Assembly: GCF_004963255.1 (NCBI RefSeq)
Contig: NZ_SUGA01000002.1
Location: forward strand, 328,770-392,769
DNA length: 64,000 nt
Origin: Mesorhizobium sp.
GTDB lineage: Bacteria > Pseudomonadota > Alphaproteobacteria > Rhizobiales > Rhizobiaceae
Direction: 5' to 3'
Shown here: positions 1 through 9,520 of the stretch, in pieces
How positions within the stretch are numbered: position 1 is the first letter of the stretch
Layout of the letters: the number at the start of each line of letters is the position of its first letter
Notes under the pieces: model-generated
What the model was told of the DNA's origin: nothing
Databases searched by the model: none
What the model saw: only the letters and a program-made list of their open reading frames with translations
Made by a program: the position numbers and the translations under genes

Positions 1-1248
1 GGAATGTAAGGCGCAGCTGGGGTCTTCGGCCACTTCTCGCCGACGTGGCAGGATGGCTGAAGGTGTAAGAACAAACTTGGGCAGCTCGGCATATTCGGGC
101 CTGGTCAGCCATTCGCATAGCTTGTCGAACTGTTTGGGGCCTATGATCCTCGCCTTGTGCCAATTCGAAGCTGTCCGCCCCTCCCGCTCCGTGCGTGTAT
201 CACTGAGGAAAAAGGGTATGCCATCGTGGGTGAAATTGCGCCAAAGATGAGCCGGGAGGCGCCCGGTCTTGCCACGTTGATATTTAAGGTACGCCTGTTT
301 GCCTGACACTATATCGTTGTCTTTGGCGCGCATTTTGGGATCGGGATCGTTGGCCCAGTTGTCCCGGATTTCGTGATCGTCCAACATGGTTTCGACCACC
401 AGATCCAAGCGCTGCATCACCGCCATGACACCGCGACTCTGACCGCGCCGTTCATAGGCCATCCGGAAGCGATCATCAGTTACCTTGGGGTCGAAGAGGC
501 CGGCGGTTGCATCGATGTACACCTGATCACCGGCCAGAAGCAGCAAGGTTGGCGCGCCGCTTTCGCCCAGCAGATCGGCAAGCGCGAGCAGGGAGGCATC
601 GGCAGGCCCGCGTGTGGCATGCTCGCTGTCGGGCATATGGTCGAGGAAGTCACTGGGATATTGGCAACTGGCGAGGGCGAAGCGAATATGCGTTGGCCGG
701 GCGCCTGTCCGGCGGTCGTAGCTTCGGTGCGATTTCTTAGGATTGCCTACGATCAGGCCACCACGCAAGTCGTCAAACGTGTCAGCCTCCAGCGCCTCAC
801 GAGCTGCCTGGACGGCCTCGTTCGTGGCCTTCAGCGCGTGTGGAAGGGTGTCGAAGACATCCGGCGTTGGACCTGACAAATCGGGCAGCCGCGGCAACCG
901 CGCAAGGCCGCCGATACCCTCGGCCTGCACGTACAGCAGCAGCACCAGGACCTGCTCCGCGGCAGGCCATTCGTGGAGCGGAACATCGAACACGTACGGG
1001 GATGCACTTTGCGGTTTGTAAAGACCAACCAAACTCTCGCCTTGTTCCATCTGGTCGGGACCAGGTGCGGGCGCTGTCTCGACCATGCAAAGCCGATTTC
1101 CTGCTCGGCTAACGGGGACAAGGAGGGCGGCATGAGGAAACCCGCGCCCCCCGCTGTCTGCCGCCTGAACTCGAATCTTGCCAGCTTCGACCCCAATGCG
1201 TACGCCGAACGCCGGCGCCCTGGCCTCGAAGGGAAGAGAACGCGTCAT
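1..1248 (-). CDS. PhoD-like metallophosphatase, C-terminus cut by window start
   Basis: Open reading frame without a stop that runs off the left edge; 416 codons are visible. Near residue 240 it reads GDQVYID and near residue 290 DDHEIRDNW, followed by SDTRTER; these are the metal-binding signatures of the PhoD/alkaline phosphatase D family, which cleaves phosphomonoesters or diesters with Ca/Fe metal centres. The first ~190 residues are not recognised and no signal peptide is evident, unlike classical secreted PhoD. The start ATG overlaps the TGA of the upstream oxidoreductase gene by four bases (ATGA), so the two are almost surely translated from one message. Substrate unknown; the context with a GMC oxidoreductase/hydrolase suggests an organic or lipid substrate, which is inference. 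Confidence 0.8.
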   Translation of the reverse strand, partial: MTRSLPFEARAPAFGVRIGVEAGKIRVQAADSGGRGFPHAALLVPVSRAGNRLCMVETAPAPGPDQMEQGESLVGLYKPQSASPYVFDVPLHEWPAAEQVLVLLLYVQAEGIGGLARLPRLPDLSGPTPDVFDTLPHALKATNEAVQAAREALEADTFDDLRGGLIVGNPKKSHRSYDRRTGARPTHIRFALASCQYPSDFLDHMPDSEHATRGPADASLLALADLLGESGAPTLLLLAGDQVYIDATAGLFDPKVTDDRFRMAYERRGQSRGVMAVMQRLDLVVETMLDDHEIRDNWANDPDPKMRAKDNDIVSGKQAYLKYQRGKTGRLPAHLWRNFTHDGIPFFLSDTRTEREGRTASNWHKARIIGPKQFDKLCEWLTRPEYAELPKFVLTPSAILPRRREVAEDPSCALHS

Positions 1249-4200
1249 TGTTTAACACTCCAACGCTTGCGTGGTGCGACCTCTGATTGGGTGTCTGGAA
1301 TTCCAAGGTATTTCGCTATCACACCGCAAATCGACGCGGCGTCTTTGCCGATCAGGCAATCCTGATGACCGTGACCAGGTACGCACCAGGTCAGATAGGA
1401 GGGCTGGCCGAGACCCAGGCGTGCCTGGTTTTCATCGATAATCTGCCTGATCGCTTCCTTTGACTGTGGTTTTTCGACGGCTTCCGAGGATGGATTCAAG
1501 TGCGGCACGCCGGCCCCGCTGAGCATGTTTCGCATCAGCCTCAGGGTCGCAGGGTCAACCAGACCGTTCTCCGCTCCATGGATCGACATCATTGGGAATC
1601 GCAGCCGATCCCTGATCCTGTCAGGCAGCACGTAGCGATTTATGCCATCCCTATCTGTAACGGTATTGAGACTGGCGAAATGAATAACCTGCGAGACCGT
1701 CTCGACGCTGAGCGGGCCGAAGAAGTCGTCGATCTGGTCGAGCACAACGTCCGAGAGGTTCCTGAGCGAAAAGGTGCGCGAATAGAGCGCGTCCATCCGA
1801 TGCCTCGTCCCGACCCAAGGCGTTACCCTACCTGGAGGCCAAAGCGGATTCTCGCGCCGAAACTCCCCAAGCGGCATTCTCGTTGCCGCGAGGGCTCGGT
1901 CGAGCAATTGACCGGCCAACGAAATTTCGCTGCGCGGGCTAAATACATAATCCTGAACTTGAAGAAAATATTGGACGTATCGCATTATATAGGCGGCGAG
2001 TACATTGGACGAGCTTAAAAGCATTGCAGGCCCGACCTGTGAGAAAACCACTCGCCCAATTTTTTGATGTATGTTTTGCTGATCAGACTCACCGAGCATT
2101 GCCATGCTGAACATTGCCGCGCCCATGCAATGGCAAACGACGTCGAGCTTTTCCTGCTTGGTGACGGCCAGCACGTGACGGATGGCGACCGGGATATCCT
2201 GCTCCGCCATCGCCTCGAATGGCCAGTTGCCAGTGGCCGTGGTCAAGCCCGAACTCGAGCGCATGTCGAGCACCCACACGTCGCGGCCAGCGTCGCATAG
2301 CGTCTGGGCAAGATTGCCGGGCACTGCAGCGTGGGCAAAGGTGGTGCCGCTTGCGCTGTAGCCGTGGATAAGCAGTACCGGGCGTTTCGGGACGCTGCTG
2401 TTGATCGGTCCGTCGGGAGTACCGTCATAGCGCGCCAGGCGGATGCGAATCGACGGCATCGCCGTGCCTAAGGTCAGCCATTCGATTTGCGGGTTCGGCA
2501 AACCCGCTACTACCCCGGGCAGTCTTTGTGGCACACGTTCCGATGGAGGGTCGGGACGGCGAAAACTCAGCGCATGTATCTGAAGCACGACACGCAAGCC
2601 GTAAAGCAGGAAGGACATCAAATCCGCCAGCGCGGCGACCCTGTTTTCCTGATCGACTATTCGCAGCAGGGGCACCTGCCGCCGGGCCAGGTAGCGCTTG
2701 TTGAGTTCCAGAACCGGTGGCTTCCTGCCGAGAGCAGTCTTGCGCATGCGCGGGAAAGCCACGACCGACATCTGTATCAGCTGCGTCCAGGGACTGGCGC
2801 CGCGTCCATATGTGAGCCGTTTGACCGCTCTGATCTTGCCATGCTGGAACATCGAGCTGTCGAACCCCGCGTCAGCAGCGGCTTTCTCGGACACCAGGTC
2901 ATCTGCCTTGACGATCTTTTCGATGTGCAGATCGTATGCAATCAACCGCACCCCACCGGCACGGGAGCACAGGCGGAAAATGTCGGACGGCCCGATACCT
3001 GAGGGCCCTCCACTGTCCGGAGGCTTGAGACGCAGCCACTTCTGGCCTTGCTGGATGCAGGTGTAGGCGAGATCGCGAAATCCACGGTTGATCGCCCAAG
3101 CCAGCAGAGCACGCGCTGTTCGACCGACAGGACCAGACTCCTCGCGATCGAACAGACGCAGCGTGCCCGAAATTTCGGCTTCGACGGCGACGTCGCTTTC
3201 ATAGGCTTGGTCGGCGACAGGGTCGAACTGCTTTCCTGCCCGCAGAATGCGCAACCGGCCGTCGGCGATCGGCAGAGTGCGGCCGCCTGGTGCCTGTAAA
3301 GAAAAGAGATCGGATAGGACCACGGGCTTGGTGGTGAGGGTCACTTCGACGGTATGCAGTCTTGCCTTGCCAATGCTGCCTGTCACCAGGGGAACTTGAC
3401 CTCGCACCTGTTCAGTCAGTTCGATCCTGGTTGGAGTGGGTGCGGGATTGGTTCGCGGCGTAGAATAAATCGGTCTCGGGGTGCCGGCGGAATGCCGGGG
3501 CACAGGGGAGTCGATCAAGCGGCCGCCGCTAAGGTGCCATTTTTCCTTGAGTGCGCTGATCGCTCGCAACGCAAGAACGGCGATGGTCAGAGCCGGGTTG
3601 ATGCCCAGGGACGTGGGAACGATCGAGCCATCGAGCACGACCAGTCCCTCGTGGAAAGGGCTGGGGGCAGTCTCGGCGGCGTTGAACACGCGTCCGCAAT
3701 GGTCCGTAACGCCCTGTCGGACATCATCACCCATGGCGCATCCCCCAAGCGGGTGCACCGTCACCAGGGGACCGCGTTGGCGGCCGAATACGGCTTCCAG
3801 GCGGTCGGACAATGGCCGCCATAGCAGATTGTTGACCACGCGCCCTCCCAACCCCGATTTTTGAAGCAGGTCGGCAAGATGCCTGTGATGTCTCTCGAAC
3901 CGCGGATCCAATCGCAACCCCGGCCATCGCACGGTGAGCATGCCGTCGCTGTTATCTTGAATGGCGCCACCCCGGGCCAGTTCGCCCTCGGCGTCGTCGC
4001 GGCCAATCATCGCCAGCACCAGGGAGTTCGCGATGGCGTCAGGGTCGACGGCAGCGTCGTCGGCCCATGAGGGATTTGGCTCCTGTTTCCCCCCATCGCC
4101 CTCTGCCACGCGATTGAGCACATCGAATGTGGTGGTGCTCTCCTCAAAAAGGCGGCGCAACGGTCCCGGCACCGCCAGATCCTGAATCACCAGGTCGGTA

Positions 4201-5363
4201 TCTGCGTTGCCTTGGCGCAGATCGATCATCGCGGTTATTGTCGGACCGATCGCGCGGCCACCGTCGCGGGCAGAGCCAGCAGCCGGATCCTGCGTTTCAT
4301 CGGCCACTCCATTGACCCGCGTCGTCAAGGCGTGGGCAACCACGAGCATATCCCCGTTAGCGGAGAACTTGCGGCCCAACTGGTCGGAGAACCTGGTGCG
4401 GTCATCCTGCGAGCGCATCAAGATTTCCGTCGAGCCGAACGTCCCGGCAGCGAGAATCACCCGCCTTGCCCGCAACGCAAACGGTTTCCGTTGGCGATCT
4501 CTCAACTGCCCGTCGGTGTGGTTGACGTCCACCTGCCATCCGTCCGTCAACGGCGAGACGCGCAGGACGGTGGCGCCGGTGACCATGCGAACTCCGCTTT
4601 GTTGGGCAAGGCGCAACAGATTCAGGTCGAGGGATTCTTTGGCGTTGTGGTTGCAGCCTGTGGCGCAGTCGCCGCACCGGCGGCACGAACCCATGGCTAC
4701 CCCCGCGGAATTCGTGCGGCAATCGGATGCAACCGTTATCCGGGTCGGTTGCATCTTGCCGTCGCCCAGCTTCCTGAGTGCTTCGGTCTTGGCCAATGAA
4801 GGGACGCCGATGGCATTGGCCCCCAACCAAGCGCGCAGTTGTTCAGCCGTCTCGTCAAGCTTGGTTTCGTCACGAATCTCGGCAGGCCAGCGCGCCTCCT
4901 TGAAAACCTTGTGGTGGGGCATCTCCATGACACCGGCGTTGATCAATGAGCCCCCACCAAGGCCGGAGGCAACGAGCGCTGCGGCATCATCGCTCCAGCG
5001 CATGTCGTACAGTCCATCGAACACACCACGCTGGCGCTCCGCGAAGGGCGTCGTGAAGCGGACGTGTCCCGCCAAATCGGCCATGCGGGTTGGGAACATT
5101 CCCGCCAGGTACTCCTTGCCGCGTTCGAGCAAGCAGATCCTCAACGGGTTTCCTTGAGCATCCTTGCAGTTGCCAAGTTCCGCGGCAGCCACAGAGCCGC
5201 CATAGCCGCTGCCGACTATGACAATGTCGAAATCATACTTGTCCTTGGCGCGTCTCTTCCGTGGATCGGCGATCTGGGGCAGATCGCCGACCAATGCTTC
5301 GAGCCCTCGCGAGAGCCAAACTGTTGCGCGTGCCTTTTCGGCCCCCCCGAGATCGATGGACAC
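1245..5363 (-). CDS. GMC-family (cholesterol oxidase-like) oxidoreductase fused to alpha/beta hydrolase
   Basis: A 1372-residue fusion. Residues ~45-600 form an FAD-dependent GMC oxidoreductase: Rossmann motif GSGYGG at 51-56, HPLGGCAMGDD near 534 and GINPAL near 586, as in cholesterol oxidase-like enzymes. Residues ~630-960 are not recognised. Residues ~985-1350 are an alpha/beta hydrolase (LLIHGYSASG oxyanion region, acid near NGLVDP ~1268, His in PGHGHQD ~1330). The nucleophile elbow reads VCHCMGAA, so the nucleophile position (C1079) is Cys rather than the usual Ser, as in PHA synthases. GTG start with a strong GGGAGGGG ribosome site. No export signal seen. Probably oxidises and then hydrolyses a sterol- or lipid-like alcohol/ester; the substrate is inference. 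First gene of an operon with the PhoD-like gene. Confidence 0.85.
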   Translation of the reverse strand: MSIDLGGAEKARATVWLSRGLEALVGDLPQIADPRKRRAKDKYDFDIVIVGSGYGGSVAAAELGNCKDAQGNPLRICLLERGKEYLAGMFPTRMADLAGHVRFTTPFAERQRGVFDGLYDMRWSDDAAALVASGLGGGSLINAGVMEMPHHKVFKEARWPAEIRDETKLDETAEQLRAWLGANAIGVPSLAKTEALRKLGDGKMQPTRITVASDCRTNSAGVAMGSCRRCGDCATGCNHNAKESLDLNLLRLAQQSGVRMVTGATVLRVSPLTDGWQVDVNHTDGQLRDRQRKPFALRARRVILAAGTFGSTEILMRSQDDRTRFSDQLGRKFSANGDMLVVAHALTTRVNGVADETQDPAAGSARDGGRAIGPTITAMIDLRQGNADTDLVIQDLAVPGPLRRLFEESTTTFDVLNRVAEGDGGKQEPNPSWADDAAVDPDAIANSLVLAMIGRDDAEGELARGGAIQDNSDGMLTVRWPGLRLDPRFERHHRHLADLLQKSGLGGRVVNNLLWRPLSDRLEAVFGRQRGPLVTVHPLGGCAMGDDVRQGVTDHCGRVFNAAETAPSPFHEGLVVLDGSIVPTSLGINPALTIAVLALRAISALKEKWHLSGGRLIDSPVPRHSAGTPRPIYSTPRTNPAPTPTRIELTEQVRGQVPLVTGSIGKARLHTVEVTLTTKPVVLSDLFSLQAPGGRTLPIADGRLRILRAGKQFDPVADQAYESDVAVEAEISGTLRLFDREESGPVGRTARALLAWAINRGFRDLAYTCIQQGQKWLRLKPPDSGGPSGIGPSDIFRLCSRAGGVRLIAYDLHIEKIVKADDLVSEKAAADAGFDSSMFQHGKIRAVKRLTYGRGASPWTQLIQMSVVAFPRMRKTALGRKPPVLELNKRYLARRQVPLLRIVDQENRVAALADLMSFLLYGLRVVLQIHALSFRRPDPPSERVPQRLPGVVAGLPNPQIEWLTLGTAMPSIRIRLARYDGTPDGPINSSVPKRPVLLIHGYSASGTTFAHAAVPGNLAQTLCDAGRDVWVLDMRSSSGLTTATGNWPFEAMAEQDIPVAIRHVLAVTKQEKLDVVCHCMGAAMFSMAMLGESDQQNIHQKIGRVVFSQVGPAMLLSSSNVLAAYIMRYVQYFLQVQDYVFSPRSEISLAGQLLDRALAATRMPLGEFRRENPLWPPGRVTPWVGTRHRMDALYSRTFSLRNLSDVVLDQIDDFFGPLSVETVSQVIHFASLNTVTDRDGINRYVLPDRIRDRLRFPMMSIHGAENGLVDPATLRLMRNMLSGAGVPHLNPSSEAVEKPQSKEAIRQIIDENQARLGLGQPSYLTWCVPGHGHQDCLIGKDAASICGVIAKYLGIPDTQSEVAPRKRWSVKQ

Positions 5364-5509
5364 TGGCCCCTCCCTGAAATAAGCCTGAAATATACGCGAA
5401 ATTTAATGTAACGTCAGGAAGCCGCGTCCGGCAGATTGTGGTGGTATTCTTCAAGGCGTTTGCGACCTTCTGCTCCTTGGGTGCTGTTGTCGCGACTGCG
5501 GGGAGGACC
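5364..5509. promoter_or_regulatory. Divergent promoter region between GMC fusion and cyclase
   Basis: The two large genes start back to back here, so promoters for both directions must lie in this interval or in the first codons of one of them. An A+T-richer stretch (aatatacgcgaaatttaatg) sits at about 5390-5409. No operator could be assigned. Confidence 0.4.
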
Positions 5510-8500
5510 ATGAGGGAAACTCACGAGCTACTGGGGAGTTTCCTCCCCCTTAGGTTACTTGGGAGAATCCATGCGGTTCGCTCAGACGGCCCTGCAGCCG
5601 TCGAGTTTCCGGCTGCCGTGATGTTTGTCGATGTGTCCAGGTATACTGCCCTGGTCGAGCAACTGGCACGCCGAGGACAGGAAGGACTCGAACGAATTCC
5701 AAGCCTGCTCAGCCGCTCGTATTCACGCTGTGTGGAGCAGGTTCACGAGCGTGGAGGAGAGGTTCTGTACCTCGCCGGCGACGAGTTGCTGGCCTATTGG
5801 GCGGCGGACGGCGGCGGACTTGCAAGCGCCGTCCGGGCGGCGGTTGCCTGCGCCGAGGCTATCTGCGGCAACCAGAACGACCGCCCGGACAACGGCGAAG
5901 GCGACATCGCACCAGCACTGCATGTTGGTATCGGGGCGGGGCCCCTTTGGGCCGCGGCTCTGGGCAGTCAGCGCATCTGGACGCTCTTTGCGGGAGGAAG
6001 CGCGGTCCTGCAAGCCGCCCGCTCCCAGACTGTTGCGCGCAGATGGGAGTATGTGGTTTCGGAAAAGGCCAGCCTGGCCCTTGCGGGGCCGTCTGGACCG
6101 CGACCCAACTTGGACGCCGGAGCCACGAACCCTCCTCCAGCCGATTGGCTGGCGCGGTTTCTGCCATTGCAGCTCAGGGATCTGATCACTGACGTTGAAT
6201 CAGGCCCGGCGGCCGAAGGCAGCGCGATTCCGGTCCGCCCCACAGGACATCGCCGGACAGCCGTCCACCTGGATACCCTTGCCGAAATAAGACCGATCAC
6301 CGCTCTGTTCGCGCGAATAGCCGGGCTCGACGACGGCCAACCTCAGGACCTTGCTCGTTATCAATCGCTATACACGGCCCTGCAGGAAGATTTACGCTCG
6401 CGAGGCGGGCCAGCCGGCGAGCTGCTCTTGGACGACAAGGGTTTGGTTTTCTTCGCGGCGTTCGGAGCGCGAGGCAGCTTTCATCGCGATGACCCTATCC
6501 GCGCTCTGGATACTGCCCGCGCGATCAGTCTGACAGGTCAACATCTGGGACTGTCGACGTCCGTGGGGGTCGCCACCGGCGACGCGCATTTCAGTGTCGT
6601 CGGCAGCGCCCGCCGGCGGCAGCTCATGGTGTTCGGAGCTCCGGTGAATCGTGCGGCTCGGCTTATGACCGCATCAACAAGCATTCTATGCGATGCACCG
6701 ACCGAGAGAGCCAGCCGGAGGTCATTTCGCTTCGAGGAACGCGGCACACTGCAACTCGAAGGGCTGGGGGAAATGGCGGCCGTCTTTTGTCCGGCAGACC
6801 AACGCGCCCCCGAACAAAACACGGCCTCGCTCATCGGTCGGGGGAACGAGCTGGGAGCCCTGGAACGCACATTTCACGAAGCCCGGGAAGGAAGCAGGCG
6901 TCTGGCGGTGATATTGGGCGAGTCAGGGATCGGCAAGACAGCGTTGATCAAGGCTTTCACGGACGAACTGCGTTTGGCTGGGACCGCCGTGTTCGTGGCT
7001 GGCGCCGAACGTGACGACCGCCGTACATCACTCTTGCCTTGGCGACGGCTACTTGCGGCCGTTCTAGGGCTCTCCTCGGGAAGCGACGGCGTTACGGTTC
7101 TTCAACGTGTCACCGAGCGTGTCCAAGGCCACCCGTCGGTCGCCGCGCGACTGCCGTTGCTCGGCGATGTGCTGGGCGTCGAAATCCCGCAGAACGACGC
7201 GACAAGGCACTTGGAAGGAGCCAATCGCGCTGATGCGACCATGCGACTTCTGGGCGACCTGATGGATAGGTTGTCACCACGTCCGCTGGTATTGGTATTG
7301 GAGGACAGCCAGTGGCTGGATTCGGCATCCTGGCGTCTCGTGGAGTGGATCCTCTCCTCGTTATCGTCGCTGCTCTTGATCTTGTGCGTGCGCTCGGACG
7401 AGGTACCGGAGGAGCTGAAGAACCTGCGCAGGCGGGCCGAGGCACCGGGGATGAATACAGGCGGAACCGATGCCGACGATCCGGCGCGGTTTTGCCGGAT
7501 CGTGGATCTCGAAGAGCTCAACGACGTATCGATTTGCGAACTGGTCGCCCGCACGCTGGGGGAGGCGCCGCCACATGACGAACTTTTGCGCCGGGTTTGT
7601 GCATTGGCGGGCGGCAACCCGTTCTTTGCGGAGGAGATAGCCCTCACTCTGAAGAGCCAGGGACTCATCGCTGTGCGCGACGGCTTCTGGTGCCCAATTC
7701 GGCCGTTGGATCGTCTTAGATACTTCGAGGGGGTCGAACGGGTCATTCGCGAGCGCGTCGATCGGCTCGAAGCCGCCGCACAAGAAGCGATCAAGGCGGC
7801 GGCGGTGATCGGCCGCACCTTCAGCCGCGAGGCGCTTGCGACCTTGCTCAAGGGCATATTGCATGGCGGCGCCGTCGCCGCGGCCGTCGAGTCGCTTGCG
7901 GCCGCGCATCTCGTGCGTCAAGTCGTCAGTTCAGGCAATTACGAATTCCGCCATGATCAGATCCGGGACGTCGTCTATGGCGCAATCCCCGGTGAAGTCC
8001 GCCAGAGGCTTCATGGAGCATTGGCCGCATGGATGGAGTCAAGCCAGTCGGCTGCTACCGGCGCTGACACCGCGGCACTTGTCCAGCACTTTGAAGCTGC
8101 CGGGGACAGAATCAAAGCAGTGAGATACGCAAATCTCGCCGCAACCAAGGCCCTGCAGATCGGTGCATTTCGCGAGGTTGAGTCATTTTTGGGAATCTGC
8201 CTGAACTACGAGTCCGAGCAGCCTTGGAGTGCCGTTCAAAGGCTGCAGGCAGTGCGCTGGCGCAGGCAGCTCGGCGAGGCTCACTATAGCCGCGGCGACC
8301 TTCATGCTCAGGGCGTTTCAGTGAGACGGGCGCTGGTGTTGGCAGGCGAGCCAGTTCCACGCTCACCAGTGGCCCTTCTGACCCGGCTGCTCGGAAGCGG
8401 ACTGCGCCTCGCATTTCAACAGATATTTCCACCTTCGGCCCGATCAGGCCAGGACAGCGCCTTAGGCTCTTGGGAGCAGGAACTGACTCGCTGCCTGAAC

Positions 8501-9520
8501 CAGGCTGCCGTCGTGGACTATTTCGAACTTCGCTTCTCGCGGGCATTCTCACACACTGTCGCGGCCGTCACCTATGCCGAGCGAACTGGGGTCACAACCG
8601 AGATGGCGGTGGCGTCCGCCCAACTCGCTTGCGGTTTGGGGATTCTCGGGTGGCGGCGCGCCTGCCACTACTTCATGGCACGGGCGGAACGGGTCGCGAT
8701 CACGCTGGCGGACCCATCGATCCACTCGCACCTCTGCAACCTCGACGCGTTATGGCGTATCGGGCATTGCGATTGGACGATGGTGGATCGTCGTCTCGAT
8801 CAGTCGCAAGAACTTTGTCTCCAGGCCGGAGATCAACTGAGTTGGTGCAACGCCCAGGCCATTCGTTTCTGGTCTCTGTACTACCGAGGCCACTCGGGCG
8901 AACTGGAGCACACTGCCCAAGCATTGCTTTCACGGGCGCAGAACAGCGGAAACCTCCAGCAGGAAATCTGGGCGCTGCGATGCAAATCCTTGTGCGTCCT
9001 TCAGGCGGATAGCCCCCGGGAAGCGGTCGACATTCTCAGGCTGACCACGTCCGCCATGGTCGGGTCTTCCGATCTCGCCGACATGGTTTCGGCAAAGGGT
9101 TCGCTCGCGCTTGCACTTGCACGAATTGGGCAACATGCAGAGAGCGTCCGGGCGGTTGTGGATGCGCTACGCCTCCTGCGCGAGATGGGTCGACCGACTG
9201 TGCACAGCACACTACCCGGCATCACCGGAGTGATCGAAGTGCTCCTGCGCGGCCGCGAGGCGGGCTTGTCGAGAGAATACGACCAATGGCGGCACTGGGA
9301 GAGGCAAGCACTGCATGAGCTCAAGCGCTTTCGCCGTGTGTTTTCTGTAGGCGCCCCGCAGTATGCGTTGTGGGTCGGCGTGGCGCACTGGCTGGATGGA
9401 CGCAATGAACTGGCTATCTCAACCTGGCAACGTGGGCTCGCGGCCGCTCAGCGTCTCGCATTGCATCGGGACGCGTCGATGATCGCGGCCGAGATAAGAC
9501 GCCGACAGGACCGGGTCTAG
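5510..9520 (+). CDS. Soluble-adenylyl-cyclase-like class III nucleotide cyclase with two cyclase domains, NTPase and TPR-like C-terminus
   Basis: About 1336 residues in the order cyclase domain 1 (~35-200), cyclase domain 2 (~255-430), P-loop NTPase (Walker A GESGIGKTAL at DNA ~6917-6946; Walker B-like LVLEDSQWLD), then a long helical, TPR-like region. Domain 1 keeps the metal aspartates (D41 in FVDVSRYT, D91 in AGDELLAY) but its Asn/Arg motif is degenerate (GGSAVLQAARS). Domain 2 has lost the first metal position (ALFARIAG) but keeps VNRAARLM. One composite active site is expected, as in mammalian sAC, making cAMP (cGMP not excluded). The chosen ATG follows gggagga; an in-frame GTG at 5438 would add 24 hydrophobic residues. 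Transcribed divergently from the GMC fusion. What it senses is unknown. Confidence 0.85.
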   Translation: MRETHELLGSFLPLRLLGRIHAVRSDGPAAVEFPAAVMFVDVSRYTALVEQLARRGQEGLERIPSLLSRSYSRCVEQVHERGGEVLYLAGDELLAYWAADGGGLASAVRAAVACAEAICGNQNDRPDNGEGDIAPALHVGIGAGPLWAAALGSQRIWTLFAGGSAVLQAARSQTVARRWEYVVSEKASLALAGPSGPRPNLDAGATNPPPADWLARFLPLQLRDLITDVESGPAAEGSAIPVRPTGHRRTAVHLDTLAEIRPITALFARIAGLDDGQPQDLARYQSLYTALQEDLRSRGGPAGELLLDDKGLVFFAAFGARGSFHRDDPIRALDTARAISLTGQHLGLSTSVGVATGDAHFSVVGSARRRQLMVFGAPVNRAARLMTASTSILCDAPTERASRRSFRFEERGTLQLEGLGEMAAVFCPADQRAPEQNTASLIGRGNELGALERTFHEAREGSRRLAVILGESGIGKTALIKAFTDELRLAGTAVFVAGAERDDRRTSLLPWRRLLAAVLGLSSGSDGVTVLQRVTERVQGHPSVAARLPLLGDVLGVEIPQNDATRHLEGANRADATMRLLGDLMDRLSPRPLVLVLEDSQWLDSASWRLVEWILSSLSSLLLILCVRSDEVPEELKNLRRRAEAPGMNTGGTDADDPARFCRIVDLEELNDVSICELVARTLGEAPPHDELLRRVCALAGGNPFFAEEIALTLKSQGLIAVRDGFWCPIRPLDRLRYFEGVERVIRERVDRLEAAAQEAIKAAAVIGRTFSREALATLLKGILHGGAVAAAVESLAAAHLVRQVVSSGNYEFRHDQIRDVVYGAIPGEVRQRLHGALAAWMESSQSAATGADTAALVQHFEAAGDRIKAVRYANLAATKALQIGAFREVESFLGICLNYESEQPWSAVQRLQAVRWRRQLGEAHYSRGDLHAQGVSVRRALVLAGEPVPRSPVALLTRLLGSGLRLAFQQIFPPSARSGQDSALGSWEQELTRCLNQAAVVDYFELRFSRAFSHTVAAVTYAERTGVTTEMAVASAQLACGLGILGWRRACHYFMARAERVAITLADPSIHSHLCNLDALWRIGHCDWTMVDRRLDQSQELCLQAGDQLSWCNAQAIRFWSLYYRGHSGELEHTAQALLSRAQNSGNLQQEIWALRCKSLCVLQADSPREAVDILRLTTSAMVGSSDLADMVSAKGSLALALARIGQHAESVRAVVDALRLLREMGRPTVHSTLPGITGVIEVLLRGREAGLSREYDQWRHWERQALHELKRFRRVFSVGAPQYALWVGVAHWLDGRNELAISTWQRGLAAAQRLALHRDASMIAAEIRRRQDRV

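Noticed and set aside
4207..5157. 316-codon plus-strand frame inside the GMC gene
   Set aside because: Runs opposite to the GMC fusion, whose motifs are intact; composition is Ser/Arg-rich, typical of the antisense of a GC-rich gene.
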